NCBI RefSeq assembly: GCF_003864255.1
Contig: NZ_QWEZ01000001.1
Coordinates: 558,001 to 622,000 of the forward strand
DNA from: Aestuariirhabdus litorea
GTDB lineage: Bacteria > Pseudomonadota > Gammaproteobacteria > Pseudomonadales > Aestuariirhabdaceae
Length of the DNA: 64,000 nucleotides
Direction of reading: 5' to 3'
Shown here: in pieces, positions 8,196 through 16,214 of the stretch
Layout: each line of letters begins with the position of its first letter
Position numbering within the stretch: position 1 is the stretch's first letter
The notes under the pieces: model-generated
What the model was told of the DNA's origin: nothing
What the model saw: only the letters and a program-made list of their open reading frames with translations
Database searches by the model: none
Made by a program: the position numbers and the translations under genes

Positions 8196-8677
8196 AAGGG
8201 GCTCCTCAGGCGGGCGACATAACGCCCGCAATAGCTTAGGGCCGGCTCCGCTTCCTCACCGATAATGACCTTAAGCTGCAAGCTGGCCCGTCCCTGCGCC
8301 GCAAGGCGCGCCAGGAATTGCTCGAGCAGGTGGGGATCATCCATCTCGCACCGGCTCTGCAGCCGTCCCTCCACCGGGGCCAGATAACTCATCTGGCTCT
8401 CGGCCACCACCACCTCGTTGGCGCCGATCCGGTCGGCGAGCAGGGTGGTGTAACACCAGCCGGTGATGGTCGCCAGGGTGGCAAGGCTGCCGCCAAAGGC
8501 GGTGCCCTTGTCGTTGATGTTGGGTGCCAGGGGGGCGCTCAACCTTAGCCGCTGGCCATCGTACTCATCGAAGCACAGCTGCATGGCCGCCAACAGGGGG
8601 ATCTGCTGCACAATGCGCGCCTCAAGCCGTTCGGCAAGCTGCTGGGGCTTCTGGCAATCCATAGTGTCAGGAAGCAT
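8192..8677 (-). CDS. Hotdog-fold thioesterase, YiiD C-terminal type
   Basis: This protein of about 161 residues matches the thioesterase domain found at the C-terminus of E. coli YiiD (FabY). The signature NDKGTAFGGSLATLATITGW lies near residue 65, followed by the beta-sheet core. It lacks the N-terminal acetyltransferase domain that YiiD carries, so it is a stand-alone thioesterase-like protein, probably acting on acyl-CoA or acyl-ACP. Start choice is ATG 8677 (AGGA upstream, 11-base overlap with trmJ) or ATG 8662. It lies between trmJ and the SseB-like gene in a tightly overlapping operon. Confidence 0.75.
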   Translation of the reverse strand: MLPDTMDCQKPQQLAERLEARIVQQIPLLAAMQLCFDEYDGQRLRLSAPLAPNINDKGTAFGGSLATLATITGWCYTTLLADRIGANEVVVAESQMSYLAPVEGRLQSRCEMDDPHLLEQFLARLAAQGRASLQLKVIIGEEAEPALSYCGRYVARLRSPL

Positions 8678-9407
8678 CCTGGTCCTGGGCGCGGGCACTG
8701 GCGTTTTGCTGGATACGGCTCAATACACCGCGAAGTATATTGAGTTCCTGCTTGTCGGGTCGGGCCCGGTTGAACAGTCGCTTGAGGCGGGCCATCGCCT
8801 GGCCGGGGTGGTTGGTGACGATAAAACCCACCTGGTCGAGGGTCTGCTCCAGGTGGTCATAGAAATAACCCAGCTCCCGGCTTTCGGGTAACTCGGGGGT
8901 TGGCGACCCCTGCGCGGGGAAGGCGCAGAGGGACTGGTAGACCTCATAGCTGAGCAGTTGCACCGCGGCGGCCAGGTTCAGCACCGGGTACTCGGGGTTG
9001 GCCGGGATATAGACATGGTAGTTGCACTGCTGCAGCTCCTCGTTGTGGAGACCCATGGTTTCGCGCCCGAATACCAGCGCGATGCGGTTGCTAGCGGATT
9101 CGCGGGCCACCATCTCCCCGCACTGGCGGGCATCGAGCTGGGGCAGGGAGAGGGTGCGGTTGCGGGCGCTGGTGCCGATCACCACAGAGCAGTCTGCGAT
9201 CGCCTCCTCCAGGCTACTCACCACCACCGCCGAGGCGAGCAGGTCCTTGGCCCCGGCGGCCATCGCCTCTGACTGGGGGGAGGGGTGCTCCTCAGGATCC
9301 ACCAGATAGAGGTGGCGTAACCCCATGGTTTTCATGGCGCGAGCGGCGGAGCCAATGTTGCCCGGATGGAAGGTGTTGATGAGAACAATTCGAACGTTAT
9401 CAAGCAT
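8667..9407 (-). CDS. trmJ: tRNA (cytidine/uridine-2'-O-)-methyltransferase TrmJ
   Basis: The 246-residue SPOUT-class enzyme has the length of E. coli TrmJ. It methylates the ribose of nucleotide 32 in the anticodon loop of several tRNAs using S-adenosylmethionine. The diagnostic motifs are NTFHPGNIGSAARAMKTMGL near residue 11 (motif 1), LVFGRETMGLHNEEL near 108 (motif 2), and IPANPEYPVLNLAAAVQLL near 134 (motif 3, the knot and cofactor site). It is the first gene of a four-gene minus-strand operon. A TATAAT hexamer 34 bases upstream is the likely -10. The assignment is firm. Confidence 0.93.
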   Translation of the reverse strand: MLDNVRIVLINTFHPGNIGSAARAMKTMGLRHLYLVDPEEHPSPQSEAMAAGAKDLLASAVVVSSLEEAIADCSVVIGTSARNRTLSLPQLDARQCGEMVARESASNRIALVFGRETMGLHNEELQQCNYHVYIPANPEYPVLNLAAAVQLLSYEVYQSLCAFPAQGSPTPELPESRELGYFYDHLEQTLDQVGFIVTNHPGQAMARLKRLFNRARPDKQELNILRGVLSRIQQNASARAQDQDAS

Positions 9408-9440
9408 GGCGGTCCACTGCGGCCTGGCGGCAAAAGCCCC

Positions 9441-9446
9441 ATTATA
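9441..9446 (-). promoter_or_regulatory. Possible -10 element for trmJ
   Basis: On the minus strand these bases read TATAAT, a perfect -10 hexamer, 34 bases before the trmJ start codon. No convincing -35 is found 16-18 bases upstream, so activity is uncertain. It overlaps the start of the hairpin at 9444-9497. Confidence 0.4.
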
Positions 9447-9497
9447 ACCGGATTAGGGGGCATCGCGGGGAGTAATTGCGCCCCTTGCCCCCGGTTA
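9444..9497 (-). terminator. Long GC-rich hairpin at the end of the 629-residue gene
   Basis: Nested inverted repeats form one structure: TAACC with GGTTA on the outside, GGGGGCA with TGCCCCC, and GGGG with CCCC. The outer arm includes the TAA stop codon of the upstream minus-strand gene. Only a short T run follows in the minus direction, so it may be a terminator or an mRNA 3'-end stabiliser. Confidence 0.45.
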
Positions 9498-11384
9498 CTT
9501 CAACATCCCCAGTACCCGCTTGGCGTTGTAGAGGCTGATGTGCCAGCTGTTACGGGTAAAGGGGATCTTGACCGAGGTGGCGTTGAGGGGAGAGTAGGTA
9601 CCACTGTAGGGCGCTTCGTGTTCGGCAATAAAGTTAAGCCGCTCACGGCTGGCGTTGTAGGTGTTGACCAGGAAGTTGATGGTGCCCTGGGAGAGGGGAA
9701 CCCGGTAGTAGCGGATCAGGTTTTGAGCCAGCCGCTCGGCCGCCTGGGCCAGGTCCTTTTCCACTTCCAGCGACAAGGCCTCCCCCAGGCCCGCTTTGGT
9801 CTTGGCGCTGGCACCCGGGGCGATGGTACTGATAAGGGCGGAGTGGGCGCTGTAGATGGCGCGCTGAACCTGGGGCGAGTGCAGCTTGATATAAGGCTCC
9901 AGGGCCAGGGTTACCTCGATGGCGATCTCCTTGGCCTTGGTGACGGTAAGGCGTCGTTGGCTGGGGAGGACCGGGTTTTGGCCGTGCTTATGGCCGAACA
10001 GGATGCTGGCCTCGCTGAAATAGTTCGCCAGGTGCAGGGCCAGTTTCAGCTTTTCCTCCGGGTCCAGGCTGATGATGCACTCGGAGATCATCAGCGAGCG
10101 CTTGAGGTTTTCTCGCGCCTGCAGGTCGCTGTGGTGAACCCGGGTGAGCTTTTGCCAGCGCTGCATCGCCTTGCTGAAGTTCTCATGGTTGCGGTTCAGG
10201 TGCAGGTAGGCACGACGGGCTTCATTGTAAAGCTCGACCGCTTTCTCAAGCTGGTTGGTACGAATCTGTAACGCCAGGGCGTGGCGGTTATCCCCGAGGG
10301 TCTGGTTGCGTAACTCGTTGACCGCCTGGGTCAGGTTATCGATCGCTTCGATCGAGGCGTTGAGCAGGGTTTGTGGACTCAGGCCGGCGGCGTTGCTGAT
10401 GTCTTCGTTGGCATCGCAGTAGTTGAGGTAGGAGGCCAACGCCCGCAGGCGACTGTAGACCCGGGCGCGGCTGAGGCGATAGTCGTTGCGATCCTCCTCG
10501 AGCCGATCGAAGGCCTTGGCGATATCCCAGTCGCCGGTGTAATCGAATTTTAGGTAGGCAATTTCGCGACCACAGATCAGCTCGAAGCAGAGGGTCAGCA
10601 TCTCCTCCACATCCCTGAGGGTCATCAACTCGGCGTTGTCATTCTCGATGGCGGAAAGAATACGCTCAATAAACAGCGGATCCCGGGGGCGTCCGCGCTT
10701 CGAACTGGGGGCGATGCCCTGCATGCGTTGCATAAGGTTGTGGGCGATCTGCGGGTGGGTCTGGCGCAGGGTGTCGGCGGCTTGCTCCGCAGTGGGGGCC
10801 GCCTCGCGGATCACATCCTGCATGCGCTGGTAGAGGCCGGCGCGGCGGAAGATCTCGATCTTGCGTGCCTGCCCGGCCAGCTCCAGGTTGCCACTCAGGT
10901 CCTCGACGGCGGTGCTGATCCACTCGGGGCCCAAGTCGAGCTTGTTGAGCAGCATGCCGGCGGCTTCGATGGTGCGCGTCTCCTCGCTGAGGTTTTCCAG
11001 TTGCAGGTCCCGCACCCGGTGGATGATATCGGGCAGCTTATCGATGGTTTCGGTGAGTTTGCGCTTTTGAGTCTCTTCGCGGTTACCGGCCGTGACGTTG
11101 TAGAACAGCTTGAAGGTCAGGCCAAGGATACCGGCGATCACCGAGTAGCCGATGAAGTAGAGGGTGCGGTCAAAGGAGATCATCTCCCCGTAACCGATGT
11201 AGTATCCCCCGAGGGCAGCCAGGTAGGTGGCAGGCCCTGCGGTCCAGGCAAGACTCGCCAGGGTAACGCCCCAGGGCTCCTTATTGGGCGCCGAGACAAT
11301 GCGATTGAGCCAGTGCTGGCCCTTCTCCTCCAGCATTACCGGCCGGGGCGCATCGGAGGCGCGGCGGTTGCGAAATAGTGCCAT
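9495..11384 (-). CDS. Orphan membrane-anchored helical protein, 629 residues
   Basis: I do not recognise this family. The N-terminus is polar, two membrane helices follow (about residues 43-65 and 76-96), and the remaining 530 residues are almost wholly helical with several coiled-coil-like stretches. The last 30 residues are more beta-like (SGTYSPLNATSVKIPFTRN). The middle has repeated basic and acidic helices typical of scaffold or tether proteins; no catalytic motif is seen. With a short N-terminal tail and two helices, most of the protein should be cytoplasmic. It has no close co-directional partner: LEA-type lipoprotein is 115 bases upstream, separated by two palindromes. The start ATG lacks a clear ribosome site. 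Confidence 0.7.
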   Translation of the reverse strand: MALFRNRRASDAPRPVMLEEKGQHWLNRIVSAPNKEPWGVTLASLAWTAGPATYLAALGGYYIGYGEMISFDRTLYFIGYSVIAGILGLTFKLFYNVTAGNREETQKRKLTETIDKLPDIIHRVRDLQLENLSEETRTIEAAGMLLNKLDLGPEWISTAVEDLSGNLELAGQARKIEIFRRAGLYQRMQDVIREAAPTAEQAADTLRQTHPQIAHNLMQRMQGIAPSSKRGRPRDPLFIERILSAIENDNAELMTLRDVEEMLTLCFELICGREIAYLKFDYTGDWDIAKAFDRLEEDRNDYRLSRARVYSRLRALASYLNYCDANEDISNAAGLSPQTLLNASIEAIDNLTQAVNELRNQTLGDNRHALALQIRTNQLEKAVELYNEARRAYLHLNRNHENFSKAMQRWQKLTRVHHSDLQARENLKRSLMISECIISLDPEEKLKLALHLANYFSEASILFGHKHGQNPVLPSQRRLTVTKAKEIAIEVTLALEPYIKLHSPQVQRAIYSAHSALISTIAPGASAKTKAGLGEALSLEVEKDLAQAAERLAQNLIRYYRVPLSQGTINFLVNTYNASRERLNFIAEHEAPYSGTYSPLNATSVKIPFTRNSWHISLYNAKRVLGMLK

Positions 11385-11468
11385 GGCTTAGAAAATTATG
11401 TTAGGCGAGTGTCGCGCCTCTCGGCGCAGTCGCTACTATTGTAGAGGGCAGCCAGCGGCATGGGGTAG

Positions 11469-11502
11469 TGCGTATTTATACGCATACTGTGAGACTGTCT
11501 CA
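11469..11502. promoter_or_regulatory. Two adjacent perfect palindromes
   Basis: TGCGTATTTATACGCA (11469-11484) and TGAGACTGTCTCA (11490-11502) lie six bases apart in the 115-base gap before the 629-residue gene; the second includes the stop codon of the LEA-type gene. The first looks like a dimeric repressor site, the second could act as a small hairpin. Confidence 0.4.
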
Positions 11503-11973
11503 GGGTTTTGCGGTCAACGGAATCTCTCCCGTCTCCTCGACGCGCACACTGGGTACCCACCAGTTGCTGAGGTCGAGGCGTCCCTTGAAACTGTAGTCGA
11601 GCTTGTCCCTGGGGCTGGACAACAACTGGTGCAGCAGGCGAGCGCCGTTGAGCACATCGGTGGCCGCGGTGACACTGAAATCTTTCTCGCCGTAGGCGGG
11701 TACTGTACCGATCTGGCCACTGGCACCGCTCAGTAATTCGTACCCCTCCAAGCTCATACTGTAAAAGATACCCGACAATGCCAACTCGCTCGGATTGGGG
11801 TTGAGGATACGCAGGCCGATTTTGAATCGCTGGCTCAGGCCATCGGCTGGCAGCAGCTGGATGCTGGTGACGCTGAGGCGCGGCTTTTCGTAATCCGGTT
11901 GCAGCGAGGCGCAGCCTCCCAGAACCAGCAGGAGCAGAAACAGGACCAGCCTGTGCAGGGGGGCAGTGCTCAT
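11500..11973 (-). CDS. LEA type 2 (WHy-domain) lipoprotein
   Basis: The 157-residue precursor has a lipoprotein signal peptide with lipobox VLGGC (Cys at about residue 21). The mature part matches the LEA14/WHy fold: an immunoglobulin-like beta sandwich with the QRFKIGLRILNPNPSELAL motif near residue 49, and the paired strands KLDYSFKGRLDL near 122. Members are linked to desiccation or envelope stress, but bacterial lipoprotein versions have no defined partner. AAGG lies upstream of the ATG at 11973. The gap to PPK2 upstream is 68 bases. Confidence 0.78.
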   Translation of the reverse strand: MSTAPLHRLVLFLLLLVLGGCASLQPDYEKPRLSVTSIQLLPADGLSQRFKIGLRILNPNPSELALSGIFYSMSLEGYELLSGASGQIGTVPAYGEKDFSVTAATDVLNGARLLHQLLSSPRDKLDYSFKGRLDLSNWWVPSVRVEETGEIPLTAKP

Positions 11974-12041
11974 TGGGGTAACCTTGGCTGTGATTGGGGG
12001 TTGGGTGCCAGGGCGTTGTCCAGCCCGGGCACCGTCAAAGT

Positions 12042-12830
12042 TTAGTACTTTTCGGGGATAAAGGTCTGCTCATCCATCGGGGTCCTGATGTAACCCTCCT
12101 TGTTAATGGGAGGCAGGTCGATGGAGGGGTAATCGAGGTCCTGGTAGGGGACCATGCTGAGCAGGTGGGCGATACAGTTAAGGCGAGCCTTTTTCTTTTT
12201 ATCTGCGTTCACCACATACCAGGGGCTGTGCTTGGTGTCGGTGTAGGCAAACATGGTGTCCTTGGCCTGGGAGTACTCCGCCCACCGGCTGCGGGATTCG
12301 AGGTCCATCGGGCTGAACTTCCAGCGCTTGATGGGGGTGGTTACCCGCTCCCGGAAGCGTTTCTCCTGCACCTCGTCGGAGACCGAAAACCAGTACTTGA
12401 TCAGCAAAATACCGGAACGGATCAACATACGCTCGAACTCGGGGCACGAGCGCATGAACTCGTCGTATTCCTCTTCGCTGCAAAATTCCATTACCCGCTC
12501 AACACCGGCGCGGTTATACCAGCTGCGATCGAACAGCACGATCTCGCCGGCGGAGGGGAGCTCGGAAACGTAGCGCTGGAAATACCATTGGGTTTTCTCC
12601 TTTTCGGTCGGGACCCCGAGTGCAACCACCCGGCAAACCCGCGGGTTGAGCTTTTCGGTAATGCGTTTGATGACGCCACCCTTGCCCGCGGCATCGCGCC
12701 CCTCGAACAGAACGACCACCTTCAGACCCTCTTTTTTGACCCACTCCTGCATTTTGACCAGCTCAGTCTGCAGACGAGAGAGCTCCTTTTCGTAATCGAA
12801 CTGATCCAGCTTCTGATCTGCAACTTCCAT
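12042..12830 (-). CDS. ppk2: Polyphosphate kinase 2 (class I PPK2)
   Basis: This 262-residue enzyme transfers phosphate between polyphosphate and nucleoside diphosphates, in most class I members preferentially making NTP from polyphosphate. The thymidylate-kinase-like fold shows Walker A GRDAAGKGG at residues 44-52 and Walker B FDRSWYNRAGVE around Asp101. The lid segment RVTTPIKRWKFSPMDLESR near residue 185 is typical of the family. Length and single-domain build match class I rather than the duplicated class II. AGGAGA is well placed before the ATG. The minus-strand neighbours on either side are envelope or sensor genes, with no ppk1 or ppx in view. Confidence 0.9.
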   Translation of the reverse strand: MEVADQKLDQFDYEKELSRLQTELVKMQEWVKKEGLKVVVLFEGRDAAGKGGVIKRITEKLNPRVCRVVALGVPTEKEKTQWYFQRYVSELPSAGEIVLFDRSWYNRAGVERVMEFCSEEEYDEFMRSCPEFERMLIRSGILLIKYWFSVSDEVQEKRFRERVTTPIKRWKFSPMDLESRSRWAEYSQAKDTMFAYTDTKHSPWYVVNADKKKKARLNCIAHLLSMVPYQDLDYPSIDLPPINKEGYIRTPMDEQTFIPEKY

Positions 12831-12894
12831 CCATATCTCCTGCTTACTGCTTAATCTCGAGGGAAAAGGGGTTATGCCTTGTTCCGGGGGCTGC

Positions 12895-15129
12895 TCAGGC
12901 GCTCGCCATATGGCGATCCCCCTCCAGTGTCAAAGGCTGCAGGTGTCGTGTCAACCTTTCCAGGGTATCGGTCGGCTGCCTTTGGTGGGCAACACTGACC
13001 TCTAGCGAGAGGTCGAAATGCGCTCCATGCTGCTGCTGCAGTTGCAGCAGCAGGTCATCGTAGAGCTGCTGGAGCAGCGCCTCGGCGCTGACGGGGTCGT
13101 GACCCGGCAGCAGCATCATAATCTCATTCTGGCCGTAACGTCCCACAATACAGGATCGCTGCAGGCGCGCGTGGCAGCACTCCACCAGCGTTTTTAATAG
13201 TGCGGTCTGCCCCTCGTCATTGAGTGGGTGCCGGTTGAGCAGGCTGTCACCCAGGGTCCACTGGGCGATACAGAGCGGCTCTTCGTGCTTATTCCACTGG
13301 CGCAGGACGCGCTGTGCGTGCTTGAGCAGGGCGGTACGGGTCAGCACCCCCGACTCTTCGGTTTCGGTGCCATCGACGGTCACACGATAGCGGCGGTAAT
13401 TGAGGATCTGCTCTTTGATGATTTCGCAAAAATGAGAGGCCTGGCGCAGCTCGGTCTGAGAAAACTCCTGCGACGGCTCGGGCTGAATGAGGATAACCGA
13501 CCATTCACGGCGCCAGCTGTAGAGGGGAATCACCACCAATGCAGAGTCGTTGTAGGCGGTATCGCCCGGACTGTGGCTGCGATGCTGGAGAATCATCGCC
13601 TCCCCCTGGCAGGAGACCCCCTCCAGCAGTTTGAGTCGTCCGCTGATCTCCTGGCTGAACATCTCCTCCATGGCCGGGCCGAGGCTATAGACCCGGATGC
13701 TTCCGGTGTTGCTGTGCAGGAGCGCGCAGTGACGTATTTCCATTACCTGGGAGAGGGTACTGACCAGCTCGCGGTAGAGTTCCGCCTCTGAGCTGCGCGA
13801 GTGGATCGAAGCCAGATAGCGGGTGATGGCATCGGACTTGTGGCGGCGTTTCCTCTCGCTCGTGACCCGGTGATCCACCTCGCGGGAGATCTGCTCCGCC
13901 TGGTCCCGCTCGCGGCGAATGATGTTGATGCGGTCTGCCAGGCCGATGGAGAGGATGATCGCCTCCATCGCGGCAGCGACATGAATCCCATAGAGGGTAA
14001 AGAGATTCTGGCCGATCAGCCCCAGTGCGCTTAGCGAGGCGATAAAGGTGGCGCTGATCAGCAGCAACCAGCCGGCCAGGAACCAGCGGGCCTGGCGGTT
14101 GCCTTTGCGCAGGGCGATGAAGGAGGCCAGCACCATCAGGGGGGCGAGGATAAAGTTGGCCCAGTTATGGATGCTGGCGGTGATCGAGTCGAGTTCGCGG
14201 ATATTAAACAGGCAGAGGGCTGCGATGCAGAGCAAAAAGCCCAGGGTAAAGGAGATCGCCCGGTTGAGGCCCGGCGCATAGTGGGCCAGGTTGACAAAGC
14301 CCTGGTTGAAACGCGCCGCTGTAGCCGCCGCCAGGCAGGCGCAGAAGACCAGTTGCTGGACACCCCACTGGGGCCAGGAGATCCAGCTCAACTGGTAAAT
14401 GGTGGCATCGCGGGTCATCAGAAACAGGCACTGGGCCAGCATGTAGAGGCTGTAGCGCAGGTAGTTGCTATCGTGCAGAAAGCTAAACAGCAGCAGGTTG
14501 TAGAGGGCAAAGGCCAGCATGGTGGTGAAGATCGCCGTGAGGAACACGGTCATGTTGCTGTCCTGGCGAGCAAGCGCATCGGCTTGCCAGAGTTTGACCG
14601 GAACGCGAATGGTCAGGCTGTCTTCGAGGTAGAGGTAGTAGGGACGCAGATCGTTATGACGCAGGCGGACCGGCACTTCGTTGTGGTTGAGGGCCGGCGC
14701 CGGGTCGTTGCTCAGGTAATCGTAGCCGCGGGAATAACGCTGGTAGCCGGAGTCGGTTGGCACATAGAGTTGCATCCGGTCGTAGAGGGTGCGGCGAAAC
14801 TCGAGAATGCGATCGAGGGAGGCTCCCTCCCTGGGGGTGAGGATAAAGCGGAGCCAGATGCCATCGCGGGTGCGCGGCAGGCTGAAGGGGGAACCGTTAT
14901 TTTCGTTAAACAGCCCGCGCTGGTAGGCGCGCTCGACCTGCTCGATCCCCAACGCACCGCGGTTGGTGCGCCAGTACATCAAGTGGGGCACGATATCGAT
15001 CACCGCCTGGTCATCGACGCTAATAGGCGGTTGCTCAGCGGCACCAGCGGGCTCGAGGCATAACAGGGCGAGCAGGGCCAGCGGCGCAACCAGGCGGTCC
15101 AGCCAAATCCTTGGCAACGAGGTGAACAT
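12895..15129 (-). CDS. 7TM-DISM receptor with GAF-like and decayed GGDEF domains
   Basis: After a signal peptide (to about residue 31) comes an extracytoplasmic DISMED2-like beta domain (about 32-175) and a 7TM-DISM membrane block (about 185-395), as in sensors of carbohydrate or other ligands. The cytoplasmic part has a coiled linker, a GAF-like domain (about 430-565) and a GGDEF-fold domain (about 585-740). The signature loop reads GRYGQNEIMM in place of RxGGDEF, so the metal- and substrate-binding residues are lost and cyclase activity is unlikely; it may bind c-di-GMP or only signal by contact. The total is about 744 residues. ATG 15129 starts the signal peptide; ATG 15153 is an alternative. 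Confidence 0.8.
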   Translation of the reverse strand: MFTSLPRIWLDRLVAPLALLALLCLEPAGAAEQPPISVDDQAVIDIVPHLMYWRTNRGALGIEQVERAYQRGLFNENNGSPFSLPRTRDGIWLRFILTPREGASLDRILEFRRTLYDRMQLYVPTDSGYQRYSRGYDYLSNDPAPALNHNEVPVRLRHNDLRPYYLYLEDSLTIRVPVKLWQADALARQDSNMTVFLTAIFTTMLAFALYNLLLFSFLHDSNYLRYSLYMLAQCLFLMTRDATIYQLSWISWPQWGVQQLVFCACLAAATAARFNQGFVNLAHYAPGLNRAISFTLGFLLCIAALCLFNIRELDSITASIHNWANFILAPLMVLASFIALRKGNRQARWFLAGWLLLISATFIASLSALGLIGQNLFTLYGIHVAAAMEAIILSIGLADRINIIRRERDQAEQISREVDHRVTSERKRRHKSDAITRYLASIHSRSSEAELYRELVSTLSQVMEIRHCALLHSNTGSIRVYSLGPAMEEMFSQEISGRLKLLEGVSCQGEAMILQHRSHSPGDTAYNDSALVVIPLYSWRREWSVILIQPEPSQEFSQTELRQASHFCEIIKEQILNYRRYRVTVDGTETEESGVLTRTALLKHAQRVLRQWNKHEEPLCIAQWTLGDSLLNRHPLNDEGQTALLKTLVECCHARLQRSCIVGRYGQNEIMMLLPGHDPVSAEALLQQLYDDLLLQLQQQHGAHFDLSLEVSVAHQRQPTDTLERLTRHLQPLTLEGDRHMASA

Positions 15130-15257
15130 GGTTCCATCCCTGAAGTTAGCCATGGGACTCTAGCACGGTGCCTGAGGGGGCTCTAGCAGGACAGCGGTTA
15201 CTGTGGTGCAGTTCTAGTTTTGCCGCTCAGGGGGCGACAGTCTGAAGCCGGTGGGCA

Positions 15258-16214
15258 CTACCCGGCCGGGCGTTCACCAAACTGCTCGACGGCCCAGGTT
15301 ACCCGCTCCGCGACCTCCATGTCCGGATGGGAGAGTGCTTCGATCGCCCGCAGCCTGGGCAGCAGGCCCGTGCCATTGGCAATCTGTACCGCCAGACCCG
15401 GGCGCGCATTGAGCTCAAGGATCATCGGGCCCTGATGCACATCCAGAACGATGTCGGCACCAATGTACCCTAAGCCGGTCATCTCGTAGCTGGACGCCGC
15501 CAGCGGCAAAATGCGATCCCAGTGGGGCACCTGCAGGGTGGCAAAATGGGCACCGGTGTCGGGGTGGTGCGAGACCGGACGATCGTGTTGCACCGCGTGC
15601 AGTGCCTTGCCCGAGGCCAGGTCGATGCCGACCCCTACCGCCCCCTGATGGAGGTTGGCCTTGCCATCGGAGGCTTTGGTTGAACAGCGCATCATCGCCA
15701 TGACGGGAAACCCCTTGAAGATGATGACCCGGATATCGGGAACCCCCTCGTGGCTGAACTCGTCAAATACGTGGTCAAAGTGCACCAGCGATTCGACCAT
15801 GGCGACGTCGGGCTTGCCCCCTAGGCTGTAGAGCCCGCTGAGAATATTGGAGGCGTGGCGAGATATCTCGGCTGGTGAGACACGCTCACCACTGGGTTTG
15901 AGGTAATGGTCACCATCGCGGCCGGTGATCACCAGGATTCCCTTGCCCTGGCTTCCCTGCGCCGGCTTGATCACAAACTCGGAGTAGAGTTCGAGCACCT
16001 GCTGTAACCTATTGACCTGATGCTGTTGCTCAACCACCGCCAGCAGCCGCGGAGTGGCCGCACGGGCTTTCTCAGCCACCAGCTTGGTCTTGAGTTTGTT
16101 ATCCACCAGTGGATAGAAGCGGCGGTTGTTGTAGCGTGAGATGTAGGCGACGTTGCGCCGGTTCATGCCCAGCATACCGTGGGCACGAAGTTTGGAAGGA
16201 GTGGTAAAAAACAC
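15258..16214 (-). CDS. RimK-like ATP-grasp ligase (alpha-L-glutamate ligase-related)
   Basis: The 318-residue ATP-grasp enzyme resembles the RimK-related ligase family found with membrane-bound inactive transglutaminases. Visible are the N-terminal GMNRRNVAYISRYNNRRFYPLVDNK segment split near residues 17-41, the nucleotide-binding lysine region FVIKPAQGSQGKGILVI near 80-97, and the metal-binding end block LELNARPGLAVQIANG near 273-288. Such enzymes join an amino acid or amine to a carboxylate with ATP. It starts with GTG directly after the TAG stop of the transglutaminase gene, so the two are translationally coupled. The substrate is unknown; peptide tagging is inferred from family work on amidoligases. 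Confidence 0.85.
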   Translation of the reverse strand: MFFTTPSKLRAHGMLGMNRRNVAYISRYNNRRFYPLVDNKLKTKLVAEKARAATPRLLAVVEQQHQVNRLQQVLELYSEFVIKPAQGSQGKGILVITGRDGDHYLKPSGERVSPAEISRHASNILSGLYSLGGKPDVAMVESLVHFDHVFDEFSHEGVPDIRVIIFKGFPVMAMMRCSTKASDGKANLHQGAVGVGIDLASGKALHAVQHDRPVSHHPDTGAHFATLQVPHWDRILPLAASSYEMTGLGYIGADIVLDVHQGPMILELNARPGLAVQIANGTGLLPRLRAIEALSHPDMEVAERVTWAVEQFGERPAG

